Shown: piece by piece, positions 22,364 to 31,376 of the stretch
How the letters are laid out: each line of letters opens with the position of its first letter
How positions within the stretch are numbered: the first letter of the stretch is position 1
Source of the DNA: DATHZQ01 sp965216945
GTDB lineage: Bacteria > Actinomycetota > Acidimicrobiia > Spongiisociales > UBA5794
Assembly: GCA_965216945.1 (NCBI GenBank)
Contig: CBDCGU010000003.1
Coordinates: 434,001-498,000, forward strand
DNA: 64,000 nt
Direction: 5' to 3'
Made by a program: the position numbers and the translations under genes
Notes under the pieces: model-generated
Databases searched by the model: none
What the model was told of the DNA's origin: nothing
The model's input: only the letters and a program-made list of their open reading frames with translations

Positions 22364-23095
22364 TCACTCCACGAGATCGTCCTCGGGAACGGCATACGAC
22401 GGCATGACGAGGTGGTCCAGCCACGGCCCCGGGTCGGGCGTCCACGCCATCGCCGCCATTTGCCTCATCGAGCGCCGGCCGCCGGTGGCCCGAAACAGCT
22501 CGAAGTGCGGTGCCTGCAACACGACCTCGGGCTCGGACCGCCCGACCGCATACGACCGTATGCCGTCGGTGGACTCCAGCAGAAGGGCGGGCAGGTCGTT
22601 CGCCCCCGCCACGAACCGGAGCAGGCCGACGTGGCTGCGCATGGCGAGCCGCACCGCATCGCTGCCACGCGCCCCAGGTACGCCCACGGCGGCGCGGATG
22701 TCGTGCTCGTGGAGGGCGATATCGGTCACGACGATGTCGGGCCAGGCCGCTGCGGCAACGGGCCCGAACGCCGTCATCAGTGGATCGGGGATACCGCTGA
22801 GATGAGGTTCGTGGAGTATCGCGAGGAGATCCACACGGCTGGCGACCCACTCGTCGAGCACGGCATCGAGCGTCCAATCCGCTCGCATCTCGACATGGCG
22901 AGCAGTCCAGGCGGCCGAGGCATAGCCTTCGAGGCGGCCCTGTCCCCAATCGGCGGCAAGCCCCGCCAGGTGCGACACCACATCCTGAACGGACCATCCC
23001 GGCGTGGCCGGCACAGGTGCTTCGCCATCGGACGCCGCCAGTACGGCGATGCGGTCGGCGGCACCCTCGTATGCCGCTGCGTGTTCGGCCGACAC
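22364..23095 (-). CDS. Mycothiol-dependent maleylpyruvate isomerase-type protein (DinB-fold, TIGR03083-like)
   Basis: Member of the actinobacterial maleylpyruvate isomerase/DinB superfamily, 243 residues. The N-terminal helical bundle carries the hallmark TPGWSVQDVVSHLAGLAADW with the first metal-binding His, and a later VTDIALHEHDIRAAVG supplies the other His residues. Members use mycothiol or bind metals; the reaction of this one is unknown. The start is GTG 23095 preceded by AGGAGGG. The stop codon of the M24 peptidase gene is only 8 bases upstream, so it belongs to the same operon. Confidence 0.85.
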   Translation of the reverse strand: MSAEHAAAYEGAADRIAVLAASDGEAPVPATPGWSVQDVVSHLAGLAADWGQGRLEGYASAAWTARHVEMRADWTLDAVLDEWVASRVDLLAILHEPHLSGIPDPLMTAFGPVAAAAWPDIVVTDIALHEHDIRAAVGVPGARGSDAVRLAMRSHVGLLRFVAGANDLPALLLESTDGIRSYAVGRSEPEVVLQAPHFELFRATGGRRSMRQMAAMAWTPDPGPWLDHLVMPSYAVPEDDLVE

Positions 23096-23103
23096 GATCC
23101 CTC

Positions 23104-24204
23104 CTATCCGACAACCAGCAGTTCGTGGCTCGACGTGTTGAGACGCTCAGCCCCCACGTCGGTGCAGACGACGATGTCCTCGATCCGGACACCGAACCGG
23201 CCGGGTATGTAGATCCCAGGCTCGATGGAGAACGCCATCCGAGGCTCCAGCGGGTCATGGTTCCCGGACACGAGGTACGGATCCTCGTGAACATCCCGGC
23301 CGATGCCGTGACCGATCCGATGGAAGAAATACTCCCCGTAACCGGCTGCGTCGATCACGGCCCGCCCGGCGGCATCCACCTGATCACAGGGGATGCCCGG
23401 GCCGGCGGCGGCGAAGCCGGCTTCCTGTGCCTCGCGCACGACGGCGTGCACGTTCCGATATTCGACATCGGGTGCGCCGACGTGGAACGTGCGCGTCGTG
23501 TCCGAGCTGTAGCCACCGACTTTGCCACCAAAGTCGACGACGACGCTGTCGCCGGCCTCGATGACGCGGTCACCTGCCTCGTGGTGCGGCGAGGCGCTGT
23601 TCGGACCGGAGGCCACGATCCGGAACGTGGCGACGTCGCTGCCCTCGGCGACCGCCATCGCAGCCACCTCCTCGGACAGCTCGAACTCGGTCTTGCCACG
23701 GAAGCGCACATCGCACAGCCGCGCCGCCACTCGGTCCACGGCTGCGGCCGCTCTGCGCAACAGCTCGATCTCGGCGGGCTCCTTGCGGATACGAAGCGTC
23801 CTCGAGATCTCGTGCGCCGAGACGAACTCGCTGCCGGGCAGGCGCCGCTGCAGATCGAGCAAGAACACACTCCACGTCTGATCGGTGACGGCGATGCGAG
23901 GCGGGGACCCGGCGAGACCGGCAACGACGCCGATGGGATCGACCGTCTCGCCCCACGGCTGCAACGTGAATACCCCCGGCTGGGGCGTCACCCGCGGTGC
24001 CTCGAGCTCGGGAATGACGAGTACCGCCTCCCCGTCGAGGGGAATCACGGCCATCGTCAGGCGCTCGGACGGCATCGCCTCGTAGCCGGTGAGGTAGGGG
24101 AGGTCCGAGCCGACCGATGCCAGCAGCAGATCGACCTTGCGATCCAGCATGGCATGGCGGGCGCGGCGCATCCTTGCGTCGAAGTCGAAGTCGGGATGGA
24201 TCAC
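23104..24204 (-). CDS. Xaa-Pro aminopeptidase-like M24 metallopeptidase
   Basis: Creatinase/prolidase-fold peptidase of 366 residues. The N-terminal creatinase-like domain is followed by the pita-bread catalytic domain with all five metal ligands visible: Asp in VVVDFGG, Asp in SSDTTRTFH, His in HRIGHGIGRDVHE, Glu in FSIEPGIYI and Glu in RIEDIVV. GTG 24204 is chosen because it overlaps the stop of the lipB-lipA gene as GTGA (4 bases), implying translational coupling; in-frame sequence further upstream is only the antisense-like shadow of lipA. A role in peptide turnover is assumed. Confidence 0.9.
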   Translation of the reverse strand: MIHPDFDFDARMRRARHAMLDRKVDLLLASVGSDLPYLTGYEAMPSERLTMAVIPLDGEAVLVIPELEAPRVTPQPGVFTLQPWGETVDPIGVVAGLAGSPPRIAVTDQTWSVFLLDLQRRLPGSEFVSAHEISRTLRIRKEPAEIELLRRAAAAVDRVAARLCDVRFRGKTEFELSEEVAAMAVAEGSDVATFRIVASGPNSASPHHEAGDRVIEAGDSVVVDFGGKVGGYSSDTTRTFHVGAPDVEYRNVHAVVREAQEAGFAAAGPGIPCDQVDAAGRAVIDAAGYGEYFFHRIGHGIGRDVHEDPYLVSGNHDPLEPRMAFSIEPGIYIPGRFGVRIEDIVVCTDVGAERLNTSSHELLVVG

Positions 24205-25868
24205 GACGAGGAGGCCGCGGTCAGCGAGTCCCTTGCGTGATACGAGGACCGCACGAGCGGGCCGGACTCGACGTGTGGCAGACCCAGGCGGTTGCCCTCC
24301 GCCGCATACAGGTCGAATTCGTCGGGATGGACATAGCGGTCGACGGCCCGATGTCGCACCGTCGGGCGCAGGTACTGCCCGATGGTCACGATGTCGACGC
24401 CGACCGCCCGCAGATCGGCCAGGGCGCCGAGTACCTCGACCTCGGTCTCGCCCATGCCGACGATGAGTCCCGACTTCACGGAGCCTTCGGGCCGAATCCA
24501 CTTGGCACGGGCCAGCAGCGCAAGCGAACGGCCGTAGTTGGCGGCAGTTCGGATGTCGCGTTGCAGGCGAAGCACGGTCTCGGTGTTGTGGTTGAGGACC
24601 TGTGGCCCGGCAGCCATCACGGTCTCGAGGGCGGATCGATCCCCCTTGAAGTCGGGGATGAGCACCTCGACGGCACATCCGGGCATACGATCGTGAATGC
24701 GCGTGATCGTCTCGGCGAATATCCCCGCTCCCCCGTCCGGAAGATCGTCACGGTTGACCGACGTGAGCACTGCATGCTGCAGCCCCATCTTCTCGATGGC
24801 CTCGGCAGCGCGCCGCGGCTCATCGATATCCACTTCGCCGGGGCGCCCTGTCGGGACATCGCAGAACGCACACGCCCGCGTGCATCGATCTCCGAGCAGC
24901 ATGAGAGTTGCGGTGCCCTGGGACCAGCATTCGTAGATGTTGGGGCACCCGGCCTCCTCGCATACGGTGTTCAGGTCCATGTGGCGCATCAGGCGCTTCA
25001 GGTCGGCGTAACCCTCCGTATCGAGGCTGGCCGTGACCCGCATCCAGTCCGGTCGTTCGGGCTCGCCGGCGAGCACTCCCCGGATGGCGACGGGTACCTC
25101 GTCTCTGGCTTCCGGGGAGAACGCTCCGGCTGCGATCATCGCATCGACGTCGTACACGCGCTTGTTCGACCCGCGGGCGAACGCTCCCAGTTGGGTCTCG
25201 GTCGAATCGTGGCCGAAAACGCCCGGGAGGTGACGCATGAGAACGGGCACCGTCTCTTCGAGCGTGACATCACGGCCGAGCAGTTGGGTCAGCGACGCCA
25301 CCGGCCGATCCCCGATACCGCAAGGGATGATGTGGCCGAAGTAGTCGAGGTCGGGAGCGACGTTCAGCGCAAATCCGTGCATCGACACGCCGCGGGACAC
25401 CCGGACACCGATGGCGGCGACCTTGCCCCGCTCGGTCCACACCCCCGTGAAGCCCTCCTCTGCCCACGCCTCGATGCCGAACTCACCGAGCGTGGCGATG
25501 AGCACCCTCTCGATGCGACGCACGTGACCGACCATGTCGAATCCATTGGGCAGCTTGGGCACCGCAAAGATCGGGTAACCAACCAGCTGACCCGGGCCGT
25601 GGTAGGTGATGTCGCCACCCCGGTCGACGAAGTGAACGGTGGCGCCGAGCTCCGTGAGCCGCGTCTCGCTCGCCAGCAGGTTGGATCCATCGCCGTTCCG
25701 GCCCACGGTGTAGACGTGGGGGTGCTCGACGAGCAGCAGGTAGTCGTCGGTCGTACGTCCACCCGTACGGCCCTCCCAGAATGCCCTCTGGAGGTCCCAT
25801 GCCTCGTCGTATGGCAGGCGGCCGAGCCAGCGGGTCCGCAGCAGCCGAGACGCTGCGGTTTGGGTCAC
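24201..25868 (-). CDS. Fused octanoyltransferase-lipoyl synthase (LipB-LipA)
   Basis: One 555-residue protein joins both steps of endogenous lipoylation. Residues about 10-215 are LipB: HPHVYTVGRNGDGSNLL, DRGGDITYHGPGQLVGYPI, and the catalytic Lys149 and Cys183 in IIPCGIGDRPVASL. Residues about 250-555 are LipA: auxiliary cluster cysteines C303, C308 and C314 in CEEAGCPNIYEC, radical-SAM cysteines C329, C333 and C336 in CTRACAFC, and the C-terminal RSSY serine motif that binds the sulfur-donating cluster. No stop or frameshift separates them. GTG 25868 overlaps the E2 stop by 4 bases. LipB and LipA are normally separate adjacent genes. Its product would modify the E2 encoded just upstream. 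Confidence 0.92.
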   Translation of the reverse strand: MTQTAASRLLRTRWLGRLPYDEAWDLQRAFWEGRTGGRTTDDYLLLVEHPHVYTVGRNGDGSNLLASETRLTELGATVHFVDRGGDITYHGPGQLVGYPIFAVPKLPNGFDMVGHVRRIERVLIATLGEFGIEAWAEEGFTGVWTERGKVAAIGVRVSRGVSMHGFALNVAPDLDYFGHIIPCGIGDRPVASLTQLLGRDVTLEETVPVLMRHLPGVFGHDSTETQLGAFARGSNKRVYDVDAMIAAGAFSPEARDEVPVAIRGVLAGEPERPDWMRVTASLDTEGYADLKRLMRHMDLNTVCEEAGCPNIYECWSQGTATLMLLGDRCTRACAFCDVPTGRPGEVDIDEPRRAAEAIEKMGLQHAVLTSVNRDDLPDGGAGIFAETITRIHDRMPGCAVEVLIPDFKGDRSALETVMAAGPQVLNHNTETVLRLQRDIRTAANYGRSLALLARAKWIRPEGSVKSGLIVGMGETEVEVLGALADLRAVGVDIVTIGQYLRPTVRHRAVDRYVHPDEFDLYAAEGNRLGLPHVESGPLVRSSYHARDSLTAASSS

Positions 25869-27586
25869 GACAGCTCCTGCTCCCAGTCCCACGACTCGAG
25901 GTTGTGCTTGATGCGCTGCAGGAAGAGAACGGCGGTGGAACCGTCGAAGACCCGGTGATCCCACGTGAGACCCAGATAGCCGATCGGCCTGATACCCAGC
26001 ATGTCCGTCCCATCGGGCAGCGTGAGCACCGCCGGACGCTTCGCAACGGTGTCGGTCGACAGGATCGCGGCATTCGGGACGTTGATGATTGGGGCGCTCA
26101 TGAACGATCCGAAGGGACCGGGGTTCGTGATGGTGAACGTGCTCACCGCCACGTCGTCGGGCTGGAGCGCACCGTCGCGCGCCTTGATGGCTTTCTCGCG
26201 GATCTCCTTGGCAAGCGGTGTCATGCGCATGTTGTCGGCGTCCCGCACCGTGACCACAACCAGGCCTCCCTGGTTCATGTCGACGGCGACTCCGAGGTCG
26301 ATGTCGCGGTGGAAGACGTGCTCACCCTCTTCCAGGTGGAAGGCGCTGTTGACAACGGGGAAAGCGTGCAACGCATCCATGGTCGCCCTGGCGATGAACG
26401 GCAGATACGTCAGCGAGAACCCGTGCTGCGCCTTGAAGGACTCCTTGTGGGCCAGCCGCACACGCTCGACGTTGTGATAGTCGACTTCGACGGAGGTCCA
26501 CACATGAGCTGCTGTGGCCTTCGCCATCACCATGTTGTCGGCGATGCGCCTGCGAAGCCTGCCGATCTCACGCACCTCGTCGCCACCGGCCATCGGGGCG
26601 GGTTCGGCCGAAGCAGCTGCGGCAGCCGGCGCCACCGGCACGGGGGCCGTCTCGGGTGCACTCTCGGGCGCCGGGGCCGGTTCGGCCGAGGGAACCACGG
26701 CGGGGGCGACCGCAGCAGCCGTGGCGGCCGCAGCGGGCGCAACCGGGGGCGCAGCAGACGGCTCGGGCTCGGCTTCCGCGGCAGCGGGCTCCGGCTCGGA
26801 TTCTGCGGCGACGGGAGCCATCTCGTCCTCAGCGGGGACCTCGGCTTCCGCCGGCGCCGTTGCGGCACCGGCCGCCTCGGCGACGGGTGCCACCGGCTCG
26901 GGGGCCGGCGGGGCCGCCGGCTCGACGGCGACCTTGGCGCCTCCGGAGTCGATGTAGGCCATGACGTCGCTACGCGTGATACGCCCCCCGTCTCCCGTGC
27001 CGACCACCTGATTCAGATCGATGTCGTGCTCGGCGGCGAGCTTGCGGACCACCGGTGACAAGACTCCGCGCCGAGGGGCGTCATCGGTGGGCACCGGTGG
27101 GGCCATGGCGGCAGCGACGGCAGGTGCGGCTGCCGGAGGTTCGGCGGCCTGCGGCGCCGTGGGAGCCGGTCGCTCGGCCGGTGGCTCAGAGGTCGCCGCC
27201 GGCGCATGCACCGGTTCGGTCGGAGGCTGCTCGGCGATCTCCGGTGCGGCGGGAGCCGTGGGGGCAGCCTCCGGTACCGCCGCCACCTCAGGCGGTGCGG
27301 GCGGTTCCTGGGCCGAGTCGGGCGCACCGGCATCGCCGGCTGCCTCGCCCGGTTCGCCTATCACCGCGAGGGGGGTGCCGACGGTCACCGTCTCACCCTC
27401 GGCAACCAGGATCTCCTGAATCACGCCACCCGCCGGAGACGGAACCTCGGTGTCGACCTTGTCGGTTGAGATCTCGAGCAGGACCTCGTCCTCGGCGATC
27501 GTGTCACCCGGTGCTTTGGCCCAAGACAGGATGGTGCCCTCGGTGACCGTTTCACCGAGCTGCGGCATCGTCACCGTTATCGCCAT
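25865..27586 (-). CDS. sucB: 2-oxo acid dehydrogenase E2 component (dihydrolipoyl acyltransferase)
   Basis: Core subunit of a 2-oxoglutarate- or branched-chain-type dehydrogenase complex, 573 residues. One lipoyl domain at the N-terminus has the acceptor lysine in EISTDKVDTEV. A very long Ala-Pro-Glu linker follows, interrupted by a peripheral subunit-binding domain (SPVVRKLAAEHDIDLNQVV) and then a second Ala-Pro linker of more than 100 residues. The catalytic domain ends with DHRVFDGS, holding the His and Asp of the acyltransferase. AAGGAGACC precedes ATG 27586. E3 lies 54 bases upstream; no E1 gene is in the window. The sucB name is by similarity of the single-lipoyl layout. Confidence 0.92.
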   Translation of the reverse strand: MAITVTMPQLGETVTEGTILSWAKAPGDTIAEDEVLLEISTDKVDTEVPSPAGGVIQEILVAEGETVTVGTPLAVIGEPGEAAGDAGAPDSAQEPPAPPEVAAVPEAAPTAPAAPEIAEQPPTEPVHAPAATSEPPAERPAPTAPQAAEPPAAAPAVAAAMAPPVPTDDAPRRGVLSPVVRKLAAEHDIDLNQVVGTGDGGRITRSDVMAYIDSGGAKVAVEPAAPPAPEPVAPVAEAAGAATAPAEAEVPAEDEMAPVAAESEPEPAAAEAEPEPSAAPPVAPAAAATAAAVAPAVVPSAEPAPAPESAPETAPVPVAPAAAAASAEPAPMAGGDEVREIGRLRRRIADNMVMAKATAAHVWTSVEVDYHNVERVRLAHKESFKAQHGFSLTYLPFIARATMDALHAFPVVNSAFHLEEGEHVFHRDIDLGVAVDMNQGGLVVVTVRDADNMRMTPLAKEIREKAIKARDGALQPDDVAVSTFTITNPGPFGSFMSAPIINVPNAAILSTDTVAKRPAVLTLPDGTDMLGIRPIGYLGLTWDHRVFDGSTAVLFLQRIKHNLESWDWEQELS

Positions 27587-27640
27587 GTCTTGCGGTCTCC
27601 TTCGTGTTCGTACTGGTGCGGTGGGGGGCCTTGGCCGCCG

Positions 27641-29011
27641 TCAGTGGAGGGGGCGGCCCGCCGACGAGAGCAATGTCTCACCGATGGCCTCGGCAATCGT
27701 GGGGTGGGCGTGGATGAAGGCGGCCGCCTCCGACGGCAACGCTTCCCAAGCCACAACGTACATCAACTCATGAATCATCTCACCTGCGTTCGGCCCGGCC
27801 ACCGTCGCACCGAGGATCGGGCCGCCCTTCTGGGCAACGACCTTGACGGTTCCGCCGGTGTCGCCCTGAATGATGGCACGACCCACCCCTCGCATGCCAT
27901 GGTCGGTCGTCTCGACGTCGTAACCCGCTTCCCTGGCCTGAGCTTCCGTCATTCCCACGGATGCGACCTCGGGGTGGGTGTAGGTGACCAGTGGGATGGC
28001 TCGATAGTCGACCGGAGCCGGTGAGCCGGTTGCGATGTGCGTGACGGCGGCAATGCCCTCGGCGAAACCGGCGTGCGCCAGCTGCGGGGTGGCGGCCACG
28101 ATGTCCCCGACCGCATACACGTTGGGCTGTGCGGTCTCCATGGTTGCGAGGTCGGCAACCACGTATCCCCGGTCCACGACGACGCCGGTGTTCTCGAGGC
28201 CGATGCCCTCTGTCACCGGGGCGCGACCCACGGCCACGAGCGCGACGTCCACCTCGACCGATGTGTCGCCCGCCGTCACTCGAATGGCGTTGTCGAGGTG
28301 CTCGGGGGGACCGACCATCGCTCCCGTGGTCACCTTGACGCCCAGCTTACGGAAGTGCCGGCTGAGAACCTTGACCGCCTCCGGCTCGGTGCCGGGGAGG
28401 AGCTGGTCCAGTGCTTCGAAGACGTGCACCTCCGACCCGGTTTCGGCAAGCAGCGAGGCGAACTCACATCCGATGACGCCACCACCGATGATCGCCACCC
28501 GATCTGGACGCTCAGCCCAATCCAGAGCGTCGTCGCTGGAGACGATGCGCCGACCGTCGAAGTCCCAGCCCGGGATCGACCGCGGTACGGAGCCCGTGGC
28601 GAGCACCACGTTCCGCGTCTCGATCCGGCGCACCCCGCTGTCGTCGGCGACCTCGAGCGCCCCGTCGGGACCGATACGACCGAACCCCTCGATCACATCC
28701 ACCTTGCGTGCCTTCAAGAGACCGCTGAGCCCGCGGACGAGACCGTCGACGACGGAGTTCTTTCGCTCCAGGGCGGCCTTCCAGTCGAGACCCGGCGGAT
28801 CGGCGATCACACCGAACTCCGCCGCGCGCTTGACGGTCGAATACACAGAGGCCGTTTGCAGCCACGTCTTCGCCGGGATGCAACCACGCAGCAGGCACGT
28901 CCCACCGACTCGCTCTTTCTCGATGAGCGCTACCGACAATCCGAAGTTGTGGGCGTACAGGGCGGCGGCATAACCGCCGGGGCCGCCACCAATGATGGCT
29001 ACGTCGTACAT
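27641..29011 (-). CDS. lpdA: Dihydrolipoamide dehydrogenase (E3)
   Basis: Flavoprotein that reoxidises dihydrolipoyl groups of the E2 encoded next to it, passing electrons to NAD+. The 456-residue protein has the FAD site DVAIIGGGPGGYAAALYA, both redox cysteines in GGTCLLRGCIPAK (C39 and C44), the NAD site VAIIGGGVIGCEFASLLAE, the FAD-binding NVYAVGDIVA, and the C-terminal HAHPTIAEAIGE acid-base pair. ATG 29011 has GGAGG directly upstream and a TAGTCT box farther up, so this is probably the first gene of the lipoate operon. A longer in-frame start at 29074 is less likely. Confidence 0.95.
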   Translation of the reverse strand: MYDVAIIGGGPGGYAAALYAHNFGLSVALIEKERVGGTCLLRGCIPAKTWLQTASVYSTVKRAAEFGVIADPPGLDWKAALERKNSVVDGLVRGLSGLLKARKVDVIEGFGRIGPDGALEVADDSGVRRIETRNVVLATGSVPRSIPGWDFDGRRIVSSDDALDWAERPDRVAIIGGGVIGCEFASLLAETGSEVHVFEALDQLLPGTEPEAVKVLSRHFRKLGVKVTTGAMVGPPEHLDNAIRVTAGDTSVEVDVALVAVGRAPVTEGIGLENTGVVVDRGYVVADLATMETAQPNVYAVGDIVAATPQLAHAGFAEGIAAVTHIATGSPAPVDYRAIPLVTYTHPEVASVGMTEAQAREAGYDVETTDHGMRGVGRAIIQGDTGGTVKVVAQKGGPILGATVAGPNAGEMIHELMYVVAWEALPSEAAAFIHAHPTIAEAIGETLLSSAGRPLH

Positions 29012-29140
29012 GGTCCTCCGCATGTGGATCCTCGGCCTGGCCCCGAGACTAGTGCCCCGTCTCGCAACATTCACCGGGCTCGCACGCGCCGACCGGCTCC
29101 TGGTTGATGGCGGAGAATGCGGGAGCCCGGACCCTGTCGG

Positions 29141-29146
29141 TACGAT
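29141..29146 (+). promoter_or_regulatory. -10 box (TACGAT) for the microprotein-oxidoreductase operon
   Basis: TACGAT lies 6 bases before ATG 29153. This is the spacing seen at other leaderless starts in the window and supports translation of the 28-residue gene. Confidence 0.45.
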
Positions 29147-29152
29147 GCCGCG

Positions 29153-29239
29153 ATGCAGACCCGCTACCTGATTCTGACCGCCCTCATCACCGGAATCGCC
29201 ATCCTGGTTGCGGCTGCGGTCTGGTTTGCGCTGCTATGA
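29153..29239 (+). CDS. 28-residue single-pass membrane microprotein
   Basis: A short gene starting MQTRYLILTALITGIAI and ending in AVWFALL. One basic residue near the start is followed by about 22 hydrophobic residues, enough for one transmembrane helix with the N-terminus inside. Its TGA overlaps the ATG of the following FAD oxidoreductase by 4 bases (ATGA at 29236-29239), and a TACGAT box sits 6 bases before its ATG. Both facts suggest it is a real coupled gene and not a leader by chance. Possible roles are a membrane anchor or partner of the oxidoreductase, or a leader that tunes its translation; the sequence does not tell which. Confidence 0.6.
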   Translation: MQTRYLILTALITGIAILVAAAVWFALL

Positions 29240-30372
29240 GCACGCCCCCACGGGTTCTCGTCGTCGGTGGGGGCATCGCCGGGGTCGCCGCGGCACACTT
29301 CCTCGCCACAGAGGCGGACGTCACGCTGATCGAGCGGGAGAGCACCCTGGCGTATCACACGACGGGTCGGTCGGCTGCGCTGTATTTCGAGAACTACGGG
29401 GCGCCGCCGATCCGACCGCTGTCGAGGGTCAGCCGTACGTTCTTCGACTCACCGCCGCAAGGCCTGGCCGATCATCCTCTCCTCTCACCTCGGGGCGCCT
29501 TGACGATCGCAAGTGCGGAGAGGCTTCCGGCTCTACGTGCTGCCTTCGACGAGGGCGAAGCCGCCGGTGCTGCGCTGGAGTGGCTCGACACGGGAGCCGT
29601 CCGGCGGCGCTGCGACGCAATACGGCCGGCGGCGGCAGCAGCCGGTGTCTGGGAACCCGACGCCGCCGACCTCGATGTCGCAGGCATCCATCAGGCCTTC
29701 GTGCGCGGTTTGCGGCGCTCCGGCGGCATCATTCGCCCGTCAACAGGGCTGCACGGCGGTGAGCGAAGGGCGACGACCTGGACGGTGAGGCTCGACGGCG
29801 GCGATACGTGGGAGGGCGACACGATCGTCAACGCGGCCGGAGCATGGGGAGACGAGGTCGCCGCGGCCTGCGGGCTCGCACCGGTCGGGCTCCAACCCAG
29901 ACGCCGCACGGCGTTCATGGTCGGTGGTCGCCCCGGATCGGAGGTGTGGCCCCTCGTTGTCGACGTGGACCAGACGTTCTACTTCAAGGCGGACGGCGAA
30001 CAGCTGCTGTGCAGCCTGGCCGACGAGACGCCGTCACCGCCCTGCGACGCCAAACCGGAAGAGGTCGACGTCGCACTGGCCATCGAACGGATCAACGCGG
30101 CGACCGACCTGGCGATCCGGAGTGTCCGTTCCCAGTGGGCGGGGTTGCGCACATTCGTTCCGGACAAGGCAATGGTGATCGGCCCCGATCCCTCCGAGCC
30201 CGCATTCGTGTGGCTCGTCGGCCAGGGCGGGACCGGGATCCAGACGGCACCCGCAGCCGGAGAGCTGGCGGCCGCCCTTGCATTGCACCGGCCGATCCCC
30301 CCGTCGCTCACCGCCGCGGGTGTGGAGGAGGGGGCGCTCTCACCCCAGCGCCTGAGGGGCCGTGCGGGGTAA
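29236..30372 (+). CDS. FAD-dependent oxidoreductase, D-amino acid oxidase (DAO) family
   Basis: Flavoprotein of the glycine oxidase/sarcosine oxidase/DadA group, 378 residues. It opens with the dinucleotide site VLVVGGGIAGVAAAHFL and HTTGRSAALYF, the usual FAD-contacting TGRSAA run; TIVNAAGAWGDEVAAACGL is the second FAD segment and WLVGQGGTGIQTAPAAGEL the C-terminal one. These enzymes oxidise amines or alpha-amino or hydroxy acids; the substrate is not evident. ATG 29236 overlaps the microprotein stop. The next gene follows after 9 bases with its own -10 box. Confidence 0.88.
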   Translation: MSTPPRVLVVGGGIAGVAAAHFLATEADVTLIERESTLAYHTTGRSAALYFENYGAPPIRPLSRVSRTFFDSPPQGLADHPLLSPRGALTIASAERLPALRAAFDEGEAAGAALEWLDTGAVRRRCDAIRPAAAAAGVWEPDAADLDVAGIHQAFVRGLRRSGGIIRPSTGLHGGERRATTWTVRLDGGDTWEGDTIVNAAGAWGDEVAAACGLAPVGLQPRRRTAFMVGGRPGSEVWPLVVDVDQTFYFKADGEQLLCSLADETPSPPCDAKPEEVDVALAIERINAATDLAIRSVRSQWAGLRTFVPDKAMVIGPDPSEPAFVWLVGQGGTGIQTAPAAGELAAALALHRPIPPSLTAAGVEEGALSPQRLRGRAG

Positions 30373-30381
30373 CGTGGCCGG

Positions 30382-30759
30382 ATGCTGTCGATGAGCATCG
30401 CCGAGCTCATGGCGCTCGCCACCGGCGAGATCGTCGTCGCCTACGTGGAGCGCGGCGCACTCACGGAGGGCGACGAGATCGACCTGGTCCCGTCCGGAGG
30501 GCGGCCCGAGGCAGAGGTCAAGCCCGCCTACCGCCGCTGGCTGCATGTCGGGCCGCCGGTTGGCTATACGGCTGTGGTCGTCTCCGTCGACCCCGCGGCC
30601 CTGCTCGACCCGCACGCCGGTTCGGCTCGCCACGTGCTTGCCGCACCCGGTGAGGGCGACCTCGTTTTGCTGCGCGTGTTCGACGACACCGGCCCGGTGC
30701 TGTCCGACGAGGCGTTCGCCGCCCGGAAACGGTCGGTGGAAGGTGCCCTGCAGGCGTGA
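30382..30759 (+). CDS. Small conserved-looking protein, possible ASCH/PUA-like fold
   Basis: 125 residues, soluble and acidic. The pattern ALATGEIVVAYVERGALTEG followed by DEIDLVPSGGR and later GYTAVVVSVDPA and EGDLVLLRVFD resembles the beta-barrel of ASCH or PUA-like RNA-binding proteins, but I am not sure. A TAACGT box ends 6 bases before ATG 30382, which supports this start over ATG 30391. Its TGA overlaps the GTG of the downstream hydrolase by 4 bases, so the two are coupled. Confidence 0.65.
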   Translation: MLSMSIAELMALATGEIVVAYVERGALTEGDEIDLVPSGGRPEAEVKPAYRRWLHVGPPVGYTAVVVSVDPAALLDPHAGSARHVLAAPGEGDLVLLRVFDDTGPVLSDEAFAARKRSVEGALQA

Positions 30760-31376
30760 CGCTTCCGCTGACCACGGGCGACGTCACCCTCGAGGCGATG
30801 TGGGATCGACCCGAGGCTCCTTTGAACGCCCTGGTCTTCTGCCATCCCCACCCCCTGCACGGGGGCAGCATGACGGCTCCCTTGATGCAGGCGGTGACGC
30901 GTTCGCTGTGTATGCGGGGATTCGCCGTCTTGCGGTTCAACTTCCGCGGCGTCGGCGCATCGAGCGGGACGCACGACTTCGGGGTCGGCGAGGTCGATGA
31001 CGTCCACGCTGCCGTCGTCGAGGCGCAGCACGCGTATCCGGAGCTACCCCTTGGTCTGGCGGGATGGTCGTTCGGGGCGGCCACGGCGCTGCGTTATCAG
31101 GCGCGCCAGCAATCGACGGCGCCCTACGTCGGGATCGCTCCGCCGGTGTCGTCCCCTCGAGCCCCGGCGTTACCGCTTCGCCACGAGCTGGCGCCGGCTC
31201 ATCGCACCTTCATCCTGGGCGATCGCGATCAGTTCGTGACGGTGGCAGAGCTCACGGAGTACGCCGCAGACATCGGGGGACACATCGAGATCCTGCAGGG
31301 GTCGGACCACTTCTTCTTCTTTCGCGAGGAGCGGGTGGCCGCGGCCGTGGCCGACGGACTCACCGCCGCGGAGTGA
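30756..31376 (+). CDS. Alpha/beta hydrolase
   Basis: 206-residue serine hydrolase fold without a lid domain. Visible are the oxyanion loop FCHPHPLHGGSM, the strand NFRGVGASSG, the nucleophile elbow GWSFGAATA, the acid in GDRDQFV and the catalytic His in GSDHFFFF. The HPHPxxGG plus NFRGVG pattern is typical of the small YgfJ/OsmC-neighbour type dienelactone-like hydrolases found widely in bacteria; the substrate is unknown. It starts with GTG 30756 overlapping the upstream stop. It converges with and overlaps the next small gene by 17 bases. Confidence 0.87.
   Translation: MTLPLTTGDVTLEAMWDRPEAPLNALVFCHPHPLHGGSMTAPLMQAVTRSLCMRGFAVLRFNFRGVGASSGTHDFGVGEVDDVHAAVVEAQHAYPELPLGLAGWSFGAATALRYQARQQSTAPYVGIAPPVSSPRAPALPLRHELAPAHRTFILGDRDQFVTVAELTEYAADIGGHIEILQGSDHFFFFREERVAAAVADGLTAAE

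Noticed and set aside
25988..27400. Long Ala-Pro-Glu rich tract in E2 and its overlapping long frames
   Set aside because: The tract is the normal flexible linker between lipoyl, binding and catalytic domains; frames on the other strand are composition shadows, not genes.
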